NCBI GenBank assembly: GCA_023424585.1
Contig: JAFADT010000226.1
Coordinates: 1-6,496 of the forward strand
Source of the DNA: Pseudomonadota bacterium
Lineage (GTDB): Bacteria; Myxococcota; Myxococcia; Myxococcales; Myxococcaceae
DNA length: 6,496 bases
Direction: 5' to 3'
Part shown: one piece after another, positions 1 through 6,223 of the stretch
How positions within the stretch are numbered: the first letter of the stretch is position 1
How the letters are laid out: each line of letters starts with the position of its first letter
Program-made: the position numbers and the translations under genes
Notes under the pieces: model-generated
Database searches by the model: none
The model's input: only the letters and a program-made list of their open reading frames with translations
What the model was told of the DNA's origin: nothing

Positions 1-785
1 GCCTGCAGCTCCGGAGGCCCCTCGCGCGTGAGCCCCGGCGGCGCGCGGTCCACCTCCACCGTGCCCAGGAACAGCAGGCCCCCCGGCGCCAGGGCCCGCG
101 CCAGGTGGGCCACGGCCGCGTCGCGCGCGGACGGGGAGAAGTACGTGAGCACGTTGCGGCAGAAGATGAAGTCGAACTGCCCGAAGCGCTCCGGCAGGGG
201 CGCCAGCAGGTTCGCCGGCGCGAAGCGCGTCACCTTGCGGACCTCCGGGAGGATGGACACCTGCCGCCCGTTGTGGAGCTCGTAGACGGGGTGCAGCGCG
301 GGGGCGGACTCGCGCCGGGACCAGGCGCCGTAGGTGCCGCGCCGCGCGGCCTCCAGGCTGGCCTCGTGCAGGTCCGTGCCCACCACCTCCACCGGCATCC
401 CCGCGGGCGCGCACGCCAGGAGGCACGCGGCCAGCGAGTAGGCCTCCTCGCCGGTGGCGCACCCGGCGCTCCAGCCGCGCAGGTGCATGGCGCCGTGGCG
501 CAGCGCGGCCGGGATGCCCTCCTGCGCGACGTAGCGGAAGTGCTCCGGCTGGCGGAAGAAGTACGTCTCCCCCACCAGGACCGCGCGCACCAGCGTGTAG
601 GCCAGCGGCGAGCCCAGCTGCTGCAGCTCGCTCAGGACCTCCGCGGGCACGCGCCCCCGGGCCAGCTCCGCGCGCAGCACGCGCTCCACCGCCTCCTGGG
701 CGATGGCGTCGTCCCGGAAGCCGGTGGTGTCCGCCACCACCTCCCGGGCACGGGCCAGAAGCCTCGGGTCGAGCCCCGCACTCAT
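1..785 (-). CDS. cheR: CheR-family chemoreceptor glutamate methyltransferase (C-terminus cut by window edge)
   Basis: Translating the minus strand from an ATG at 785-783 gives 261 codons still open at the left edge. CheR enzymes transfer a methyl group from S-adenosylmethionine to glutamates of chemoreceptors in the cytoplasm, setting adaptation. Visible: an N-terminal helical domain (about residues 1-80) ending in GETYFFR (72-78), the SAM-binding loop SAGCATGEEAYSLA (106-119), GTDLHEASLEAARRGTY (136-152), and FDFIFCRNVLTYF (204-216), close to the family's CRNVLIYF signature. The start codon overlaps the stop of the upstream receiver-CheW gene as ATGA, which implies translational coupling, and a GGAGGAAGAG purine run lies at 794-803. 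Odd: after the last core strand the family's usual 'LG-H-S-E' stretch reads LGTVEVD (240-246). Whether a TPR or other C-terminal extension follows is outside the window. Family assignment is firm; the partner receptor is unknown. Confidence 0.93.
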   Translation of the reverse strand, partial: MSAGLDPRLLARAREVVADTTGFRDDAIAQEAVERVLRAELARGRVPAEVLSELQQLGSPLAYTLVRAVLVGETYFFRQPEHFRYVAQEGIPAALRHGAMHLRGWSAGCATGEEAYSLAACLLACAPAGMPVEVVGTDLHEASLEAARRGTYGAWSRRESAPALHPVYELHNGRQVSILPEVRKVTRFAPANLLAPLPERFGQFDFIFCRNVLTYFSPSARDAAVAHLARALAPGGLLFLGTVEVDRAPPGLTREGPPELQ

Positions 786-1648
786 GCGCTCCGCTCTTCC
801 TCCACCGGCGCGAGCAGCGCGGGCAGGTCGCGCAGGAGCCCCCGCGCGATGAACACCCTCGGATCCAGGATGGGCAGCGCGCGGCCGCCCGTGCGCAGCA
901 TGCCCACGAGCCCTTCCTGCAGCAGGCCGTGCTCGGCGCCGCCCACCTTCTCGCGCCGGTCGATGTCGCTCGCCTGGAACTCCTCCGGGTCCTTCACCGT
1001 GTCCACGGTGAGCGCCAGCGACACGCCCTCCGCCTCGATGACCACCAGCATCCGCTCCGCGATGGGCACCTTGTGCTTCACGCCCAGCCGCAGCGCCACG
1101 TCCAGCACGCACACCGCCTGGCCGCGCAGCTCCACGTACTCGCGCAGGTACGACGGCCCGGCGGGCAGGGGCCGCGTCAGCGGCTGGAGCAGGACCTCCT
1201 TCACGGAGTCCAGCGGCACGGCGAACTCGCGCTCGCCCACGGAGAGCCGCAGCACCAGCAGGGCCCCGGTCCGCGAGCGCCGGCGCGCGTTCTCCAGCGC
1301 CTCGCCCACGCGGGCCAGCAGCTCGTCCGCGCGGAAGGGCTTGGCCAGGAACGCCTCCGCGCCCAGCCCCAGGCACGCCTCCGCGCGCTGCTTCTCCGAG
1401 GAGATGATGATGACCGGGATGTCCGCCGTGCCCGCGTCCGCCTTCATCCGCTGGAGGACCTCGTCCCCGTCCATCTCCGGCATGGACAGGTCCAGCAGCA
1501 CCGCCGCAGGGTGCAGCCGCCCCACCTTGTCCAGCGCCTCGCGGCCGTTGCTCGCCGTGTGGATGGTGTAGTGATTGGAGAGGATGGCCCGCTCCAGCGC
1601 CAGGATGGCGTCGCTGTCATCCACCAGCAGCAGGGTCGGCAGGCTCAC
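782..1648 (-). CDS. Receiver-CheW fusion protein (CheV-like with reversed domain order)
   Basis: The protein has 288 residues and starts at GTG (1648-1646). Residues 1-120 are a complete response-regulator receiver: acidic pair D10/D11, phospho-acceptor D53 in VLLDLSMPEMDG, switch residue S83 (SSEK), and K103 in the AKPF motif. Residues about 128-275 form a CheW-like domain with the typical EFAVPLDSVKEVL strand, ELRGQAVCVLDV (173-184), and a late GLVGMLRTGGRALPILD segment. CheW domains dock the CheA kinase to chemoreceptors, so phosphorylation of the receiver would probably tune that coupling. Classical CheV is CheW first, receiver second; here the order is inverted. A short Arg-rich linker (121-127) joins the domains. 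The gene starts 5 bp after the CheY-like gene and its stop overlaps the cheR start, so the three are one operon. Its Shine-Dalgarno is poor (AAGAAC), consistent with coupled translation. Domain calls are firm; the role is inferred. Confidence 0.93.
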   Translation of the reverse strand: MSLPTLLLVDDSDAILALERAILSNHYTIHTASNGREALDKVGRLHPAAVLLDLSMPEMDGDEVLQRMKADAGTADIPVIIISSEKQRAEACLGLGAEAFLAKPFRADELLARVGEALENARRRSRTGALLVLRLSVGEREFAVPLDSVKEVLLQPLTRPLPAGPSYLREYVELRGQAVCVLDVALRLGVKHKVPIAERMLVVIEAEGVSLALTVDTVKDPEEFQASDIDRREKVGGAEHGLLQEGLVGMLRTGGRALPILDPRVFIARGLLRDLPALLAPVEEERSA

Positions 1649-1653
1649 GTTCT

Positions 1654-2031
1654 TCAGGTCCCGTTCAGGAACTGACGCACCGTCTTGGTCAGCTCGTCGT
1701 GCGACACCGGTTTCTGGATGAAGGCGTTGGCCCCCGCCGCCGAGCCGCGCTGGCGCAGGTCCTCGCCCTTCTCCGCCGTCAGCAGGATGACCGGCACCTT
1801 CTGCACCTGCGCCTGGGCGCTCGCGCGGACCTCCTTCACGAAGGTGATGCCATCCATGTTCGGCATGTTGATGTCGGCGATCACCACGCTCACCGGCACC
1901 AGCCGCAACAGCTGCAGCGCGCGCTGTGCGTCCTCCGCCTCCACGATGCTGACCCTGAGGTTCATCAGGTAGATCTTGAGGATGTTGCGGACGGTCGGGC
2001 TGTCGTCCACCAGCAAGACGTTGGTGCTCAC
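1654..2031 (-). CDS. Single-domain response regulator (CheY-like receiver)
   Basis: The 125-residue protein is a stand-alone receiver with no output domain. All key positions are present: D9/D10 (metal-binding acidic pair), D53 phospho-acceptor in VVIADINMPNMDG, T85 switch in ILLTAEK, and K107 in QKPVS. Such proteins take phosphate from a histidine kinase, usually CheA, and either act by protein-protein contact (CheY at the motor) or act as phosphate sink or relay. Position 85 is followed by AEKGED, as in many CheY-like relatives. The start is GTG at 2031-2029, chosen because the alternative GTG a few bases upstream is out of frame and stops at once, and GAGGAG lies 10 nt upstream. It is the first gene of the minus-strand che operon. 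Whether it is a true CheY cannot be told from sequence, so no symbol is given. Confidence 0.94.
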   Translation of the reverse strand: MSTNVLLVDDSPTVRNILKIYLMNLRVSIVEAEDAQRALQLLRLVPVSVVIADINMPNMDGITFVKEVRASAQAQVQKVPVILLTAEKGEDLRQRGSAAGANAFIQKPVSHDELTKTVRQFLNGT

Positions 2032-2041
2032 TGTGCCACGG

Positions 2042-2047
2042 CTCCTC
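2042..2047 (-). promoter_or_regulatory. Shine-Dalgarno of the CheY-like gene
   Basis: On the minus strand this reads GAGGAG, ending 10 nt before the GTG at 2031. It supports that non-ATG start. It sits directly beside an inverted-repeat arm at 2048-2054, so leader folding could affect its access. Confidence 0.6.
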
Positions 2048-2085
2048 GCGCAGGCTCCGCAGCGTGCGGGAAGTGCCTGCGCTGC
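2048..2085 (-). promoter_or_regulatory. Two overlapping dyads in the leader of the che operon
   Basis: Two inverted repeats share sequence and cannot form together: GCGCAGG (2048-2054) with CCTGCGC (2076-2082), 7 of 7 bp with a 21-nt loop, and GCAGCG (2059-2064) with CGCTGC (2080-2085), 6 of 6 bp with a 15-nt loop. The first lies next to the GAGGAG ribosome-binding site. In such GC-rich DNA short dyads arise often by chance, so a regulatory role is only a possibility. Confidence 0.25.
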
Positions 2086-2128
2086 ATGGGGGATCCTACC
2101 GTGAGCGCTCCGACGGGCGGAAGCGGGG

Positions 2129-2150
2129 GGCTCCCGTCCGCCGGGGAGCC
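2129..2150 (-). terminator. GC-rich hairpin after fabI (possible terminator or attenuator)
   Basis: GGCTCCC (2129-2135) and GGGAGCC (2144-2150) pair perfectly around an 8-nt loop, 43 nt past the fabI stop and before the CheY-like gene on the same strand. There is no T-tract on the minus strand after it (C-rich instead), so it is not a classical intrinsic terminator. It could still pause RNA polymerase, protect the fabI 3' end, or be chance. Confidence 0.35.
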
Positions 2151-2192
2151 TGGCAGGCGGATGACTGGACTTCCTGAGAAGGTCGGAGGACC

Positions 2193-3023
2193 TCAGCCGT
2201 CCTTCGGCGTGGGGGTCGCGGGGACCCCTTCAGGCGCCTCCACGGTCTCCACGGGGGGCGCGCCCACCGCGTGGTAGCCGCCGTCCACGTGAATCATCTC
2301 GCCCGTGGTGGAGGACAGCCAATCGGACAGGAGTGCACAGGCCGTCTTCGCCACGTGGTCGTGGCTGTCCTTGTCGCTCCAGCCCAGCGGCGCCTGCTTC
2401 CCCCAGTACTGCGCCAGGGCCTTGAAGCCCGGGATGCCCTTGGCCGCCACGGTGGCTAGGGGCCCCGCCGCGAGCGCGTTCACCCGGATGCCCTTGGGCC
2501 CCAGGTCGCGCGCCAGGTAGCGCACCGTGGCCTCCATGGCCGCCTTGCACACCCCCATCCAGTCGTAGATGGGCCACGCCTGCCGGTTGTCGAAGTCCAG
2601 CGCCACGATGGAGCCCCCCTGCGTCATCAGCGGCGCGCACGCCACCGCCAGCTCCTTCACGGAGAAGGCGGAGATGCGGAACGCGGTCTGCGCGCTCTCC
2701 CACGGCGTGTTGAGGAAGTTGCCGCCCAGCGCGTCCTCCGGCGCGAACGCGATGGCGTGCAGCACGCCGTCCACGCGGCCCCATTTCTGGCGCAGCGCCT
2801 CCGTCAGCGCCGGAAAGTGCGCCGGGTTCGTCACGTCCAGCTCCAGCACCTCCGTGCCGGGCTTGAGCCGCTTCGCGCTGCGCTCGGTGAGGGACTTCGC
2901 CCGGCCAAACCCGGTGAGGATGACCTCCGCGCCCTGCGCGATCGCGTGCTCCGCGACGCCAAAGGCCAACGACTGCGGGGTGAGCACACCGGTGATGAGG
3001 AGCTTCTTGCCCTGGAGGAGCAT
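2193..3023 (-). CDS. fabI: Enoyl-[acyl-carrier-protein] reductase (NADH), InhA/actinobacterial-type FabI
   Basis: FabI reduces trans-2-enoyl-ACP to acyl-ACP with NAD(P)H, the last step of each type II fatty-acid elongation round, in the cytoplasm. The 276-residue protein is a divergent short-chain dehydrogenase: nucleotide-binding loop ITGVLTPQSLAFGVA (10-24), LELDVTN (60-66), and the catalytic pair Y153-x6-K160 in IYDWMGVCK. As recalled for InhA, a Phe (F144 in ALDFD) takes the place of the first active-site Tyr of E. coli FabI, and the end ALLSDWLSSTTGEMIHVDGG (230-249) also closely follows InhA. The loop contacting inhibitors in E. coli FabI (HSIGFAP) reads HAIAFAP (89-95). A Pro/Glu/Val/Thr-rich tail of about 21 residues (256-276) extends past the usual end. 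ATG at 3023 matches the conserved N-terminus, though its Shine-Dalgarno is weak (GGAA). It is divergent from sucA and 161 bp upstream of the che operon on the same strand. Confidence 0.95.
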   Translation of the reverse strand: MLLQGKKLLITGVLTPQSLAFGVAEHAIAQGAEVILTGFGRAKSLTERSAKRLKPGTEVLELDVTNPAHFPALTEALRQKWGRVDGVLHAIAFAPEDALGGNFLNTPWESAQTAFRISAFSVKELAVACAPLMTQGGSIVALDFDNRQAWPIYDWMGVCKAAMEATVRYLARDLGPKGIRVNALAAGPLATVAAKGIPGFKALAQYWGKQAPLGWSDKDSHDHVAKTACALLSDWLSSTTGEMIHVDGGYHAVGAPPVETVEAPEGVPATPTPKDG

Positions 3024-3331
3024 GTCGGTACGTTCCGGAGAGAGGAAAAGAGGGGGCGTGTGCTTACCACTCCTGAACGGCCGTGGGGGCCCCGGTCCCC
3101 AGGTCCCGTTCGCCTCCAGATGTACGTCCGTTCAGCATGCCAGGGCCCCCGGCGCGTCCTTTGAGCCCCTCCCAGCCCGAGGGAATCCGGCGCTCGGTGA
3201 AGCTGCGCTCACGCGGTGCATGACTCCATCTGCTCCCCCGGGTGACGCCGGGCAGCCGGCCATGACGCGGTTCAACAAACTGAGGCGAAAACCCCCCAAC
3301 GCAGCGCCCATCCAGTAAAAGACCCTCCGCC
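3024..3331. other. Divergent intergenic region between fabI and sucA
   Basis: This 308-bp stretch must hold the promoters of both fabI (leftward) and sucA (rightward). It contains a long imperfect inverted repeat (3073-3084 / 3124-3135), the perfect 8-bp palindrome GGGGCCCC (3086-3093), two GGTCCC copies 8 bp apart (3094 and 3102), and a relatively A-rich patch at 3270-3292, the likeliest place for sucA transcription initiation signals. I found no -35/-10 pair close enough to the sigma-70 consensus to call in either direction. A tiny open frame of 18 codons (3262-3318) ends 13 nt before sucA. No RNA gene is recognised. Confidence 0.6.
3073..3135. repeat. Imperfect inverted repeat in the fabI-sucA divergent promoter region
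   Basis: CTGAACGGCCGT (3073-3084) and ACGTCCGTTCAG (3124-3135) are reverse complements at 11 of 12 positions, separated by 39 bp. The arms lie 50-112 bp upstream of the fabI start and about 200-260 bp upstream of sucA. The arrangement could be a pair of operator half-sites, or a cruciform or hairpin in a fabI leader. The function is unknown. Confidence 0.5.
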
Positions 3332-6223
3332 ATGGCGAATTTCCAGGACAGTTTCCTCTCGGGTGGAAACATCGACTTCATCGAGGGGCTCTACGCGCGC
3401 TTCCTCGAGAATCCGGGCAGCGTGGACGCGAGCTGGCGCGAGGTGTTCGAGCGCAACAACGGCGCGGGCCGCCCCATCTTCAACACGAAGCTGCTGGAGG
3501 CTCCGACACCCGCCGCACCGGAGGGGAAGGAGGCCAAGGGCAAGGGCAAGGCGAACGGCGCCGCCGCGCCGGCCGTCGCCGCCGCGCCGCAGGCCCCGGC
3601 CGCTCCGGCGCAGGACATCGCGCTGCAGTCGAAGGTGGATCAGGCCATCACCGCCTTCCGCCTGCGCGGTCACCTGCGCGCGGCGCTGGATCCGCTGGAG
3701 CGCCCGCGGCCGCCGCTGGCCCACGTGGCGGACGTGGCGCTGATGGACGAGAACCACTTCTCCGCGAAGGAGCTGGAGCAGGCGGTCGAGTGCAACAACG
3801 TCTTCCCGCAGCAGCGCGTGCGGCTCTCCGAGCTGGTCACCCGGCTGCGCCGCACGTACTCCAGCCACATCGGCGTGGAGTTCATGCAGATGCTCGACAG
3901 CGAGCGGCGCCGCTGGCTCATGCGGCGCATGGAGCACAGCGAGAACCGCACGCCGTTCTCCGTGGAGGACCAGCGGCACATCCTCACCAAGCTCTCCTAC
4001 GCGGAGGGCTTCGAGCACTTCCTGCACACGAAGTACGTGGGCGCCAAGCGCTTCAGCCTGGACGGCGGCGAGGCGCTCATCCCCATGCTGGACGCGCTGC
4101 TGGAGGTGGGCGGCGACATGGGCCTGAAGGAGCTGGTCATCGGCATGGCCCACCGCGGCCGCCTCAACGTGCTGACCAACATCCTGGGCAAGAAGCCGGA
4201 TCAGATCTTCAGCGAGTTCGACGGCCCCAAGGACCCCAAGGCGTACCTGGGCCGCGGCGACGTGAAGTACCACATGGGCTTCTCGTCGGACCACGCCACG
4301 CGCTCCGGCAAGAACGTGCACCTGTCGCTGGCGTTCAACCCCAGCCACCTGGAGTGCGTGGGCCCCGTGGTGGAGGGCCGCGTGCGCGCCAAGCAGGACC
4401 GCGGCGGGGACACCGAGCGCATCGGCGTGATGCCGCTGCTCATCCACGGCGACGCGGCCTTCATCGGCCAGGGCATCACGTCGGAGACGCTGAACTTCTC
4501 CGGCCTCAAGGGCTACACCACGGGCGGCACGGTCCACATCGTCATCAACAACCAGGTGGGCTTCACCACCGACCCGTCCGACTCGCGCACCAGCATCTAC
4601 TCCACCGCCATCGCGCAGATGCTGGACATCCCGGTGTTCCACGTGAACGGGGATGACCCGGAGGCGTGCGTGCACGCGGCGCGGCTGGCGGCCGAGTACC
4701 GCCAGACGTTCAAGAGCGACGTGGTCATCGACCTCATCTGCTATCGCCGCTACGGCCACAACGAGGGCGACGACCCGTCCTTCACCCAGCCGGCGATGTA
4801 CGACCTCATCCGCAAGCACCCGCCCGTGCGCGCGTTGTACGCGAAGGCGCTGGCGGAGGCGGGCCGCGTGAGCCTGGAGGAGTCGGAGGCGCTCAAGCAG
4901 CGCTGCTTCCAGGACTTCGACGCGGCGCTCACCCGCGCCCGCCAGGAGAGCCAGTTCCGCGAGCCCACCGCGCTGGAGGGCCTGTGGAAGCCCTACAAGG
5001 GCGGCCTCCTGAAGAACGCGCCCCAGGTGTCCACGGCGGTGGCCAAGCCCACCCTGCGCGACGCGCTCCAGAAGCTGGCCACGGCGCCGGCGGGCTTCAA
5101 CGTCCACCGCGACGTGGAGCGCACGGTGCTCAAGAAGCGCCAGGGCATGCTGGAGAGCGAGGAGCTCCAGTGGAGCGAGGGCGAGTCGCTGGCGTACGCG
5201 ACGCTCCTGTCGGAGGGCTACGGCATCCGCCTGTCCGGCCAGGACAGCGAGCGCGGCACCTTCAGCCACCGCCACTCGGTGCTGCACGACGTGCAGACGG
5301 GCGAGGAGTACGTGCCCCTGCGCCAGTTCGCCTCCGGCAAGGCGACCTTCAACGTCTACAACAGCCCGCTGTCGGAGATGGGCGTGCTGGGCTTCGACTA
5401 CGGCTACAGCCTGGACGTGCCGGACGGCCTCACCCTGTGGGAGGCGCAGTTCGGTGACTTCGCCAACGGCGCGCAGATCATCATCGACCAGTTCATCGCC
5501 GCGGCGGAGAGCAAGTGGCGGCGGCTGAGCGGCATCACGCTGCTGTTGCCGCACGGCTACGAAGGCCAGGGCCCGGAGCACTCCAGCGCGCGCCTGGAGC
5601 GCTTCCTGGACCTGTGCGCCGAGGACAACCTCCAGGTCTGCTACCCCACCACGCCCGCGCAGATCTTCCACCTCCTGCGCCGCCAGGTGCTGCGCCCCGT
5701 GCGCAAGCCGCTCATCATCATGTCGCCCAAGAGCCTGCTGCGCCGTCCGGAGGCCACCAGCCGCCTGGACGAGCTGGCCACGGGCGCGTTCCAGGAGGTC
5801 ATCCTGGACGCGAAGGCGGACGCCGCGAAGGTGAAGCGGCTGCTGCTGTGCAGCGGCAAGGTGTACTACGACCTGGCCAAGGCCCGGGACGAGCGCAAGG
5901 ACGACACCCTCGCCATCGTGCGCGTGGAGCAGCTCTACCCGTTCCCGCAGGACGAGCTGTCGAAGCTGGTGGCGAAGCTGCCGGCGCTCCAGGAGCTGTA
6001 CTGGGTGCAGGAGGAGCCGCGCAACGCGGGCGGCTGGCACTACATGTTCCCCCTCCTGCACGACCTCGTCTCCGGCCGTTCCCAGCAGCAGACGGTGAAG
6101 CTGGGCTACATCGGGCGCGCCGAGGCCGCCAGCCCCGCCACCGGTTTCACGAAGACGCACGATTACGAGCAGCAGCTCATCATCGAAGAAGCCATCCTCC
6201 GAGGACCCCAGAATGGCCGTTGA
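3332..6223 (+). CDS. sucA: 2-oxoglutarate dehydrogenase E1 component (thiamine-diphosphate dependent)
   Basis: E1o decarboxylates 2-oxoglutarate with thiamine diphosphate and passes the succinyl group to the lipoyl arm of E2 in the TCA cycle. The 963-residue protein (E. coli SucA is about 933) starts with the short E2-binding N-terminus ([20 protein letters not shown], residues 14-33). A low-complexity Ala/Pro/Lys linker follows (about 57-95), then the catalytic core. Active-site landmarks are [11 protein letters not shown] with H274, KYHMGFSSD with H314/S318 (matching substrate-binding H260, H298, S302 of E. coli by my alignment from memory), [10 protein letters not shown] (372-381) to the NN at 406-407 (ThDP/Mg site), and [13 protein letters not shown] (470-482). 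The transketolase-like C-half includes [10 protein letters not shown] (641-650), [10 protein letters not shown] (706-715) and [17 protein letters not shown] (741-757). The ATG at 3332 fits the conserved start but has no clear Shine-Dalgarno. It lacks the fused acyltransferase domain of actinobacterial OdhA/Kgd. Its stop overlaps sucB. Confidence 0.98.
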   Translation: MANFQDSFLSGGNIDFIEGLYARFLENPGSVDASWREVFERNNGAGRPIFNTKLLEAPTPAAPEGKEAKGKGKANGAAAPAVAAAPQAPAAPAQDIALQSKVDQAITAFRLRGHLRAALDPLERPRPPLAHVADVALMDENHFSAKELEQAVECNNVFPQQRVRLSELVTRLRRTYSSHIGVEFMQMLDSERRRWLMRRMEHSENRTPFSVEDQRHILTKLSYAEGFEHFLHTKYVGAKRFSLDGGEALIPMLDALLEVGGDMGLKELVIGMAHRGRLNVLTNILGKKPDQIFSEFDGPKDPKAYLGRGDVKYHMGFSSDHATRSGKNVHLSLAFNPSHLECVGPVVEGRVRAKQDRGGDTERIGVMPLLIHGDAAFIGQGITSETLNFSGLKGYTTGGTVHIVINNQVGFTTDPSDSRTSIYSTAIAQMLDIPVFHVNGDDPEACVHAARLAAEYRQTFKSDVVIDLICYRRYGHNEGDDPSFTQPAMYDLIRKHPPVRALYAKALAEAGRVSLEESEALKQRCFQDFDAALTRARQESQFREPTALEGLWKPYKGGLLKNAPQVSTAVAKPTLRDALQKLATAPAGFNVHRDVERTVLKKRQGMLESEELQWSEGESLAYATLLSEGYGIRLSGQDSERGTFSHRHSVLHDVQTGEEYVPLRQFASGKATFNVYNSPLSEMGVLGFDYGYSLDVPDGLTLWEAQFGDFANGAQIIIDQFIAAAESKWRRLSGITLLLPHGYEGQGPEHSSARLERFLDLCAEDNLQVCYPTTPAQIFHLLRRQVLRPVRKPLIIMSPKSLLRRPEATSRLDELATGAFQEVILDAKADAAKVKRLLLCSGKVYYDLAKARDERKDDTLAIVRVEQLYPFPQDELSKLVAKLPALQELYWVQEEPRNAGGWHYMFPLLHDLVSGRSQQQTVKLGYIGRAEAASPATGFTKTHDYEQQLIIEEAILRGPQNGR
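6201..6205 (+). promoter_or_regulatory. Shine-Dalgarno of sucB inside the end of sucA
   Basis: GAGGA sits 7 nt before the sucB ATG at 6213, within the last codons of sucA. It supports that start and means sucB is translated from the sucA message. Confidence 0.65.

Noticed and set aside
105..1675. Long plus-strand frames (105-1571 and 929-1675) opposite the che operon
   Set aside because: The products are His/Arg/Gln-rich or Ser/Arg-rich low-complexity sequences mirroring cheR and REC-CheW codons; the minus-strand frames carry all conserved motifs.
2093..2098. TAGGAT on the minus strand as a -10 box for the che operon
   Set aside because: The expected -35 position reads TCCGCC, unlike the consensus, so there is no promoter call.
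2569..3318. A 249-codon plus-strand frame running from inside fabI through the intergenic region
   Set aside because: Most of it is antisense to fabI, it shows no domain, and its intergenic part has poor codon bias.
3161..3320. Sigma-70-like promoter pieces before sucA (TTGAGC at 3161, TTCAAC at 3271)
   Set aside because: Neither has a -10-like hexamer at 16-18 bp; matches are too weak to call in this base composition.
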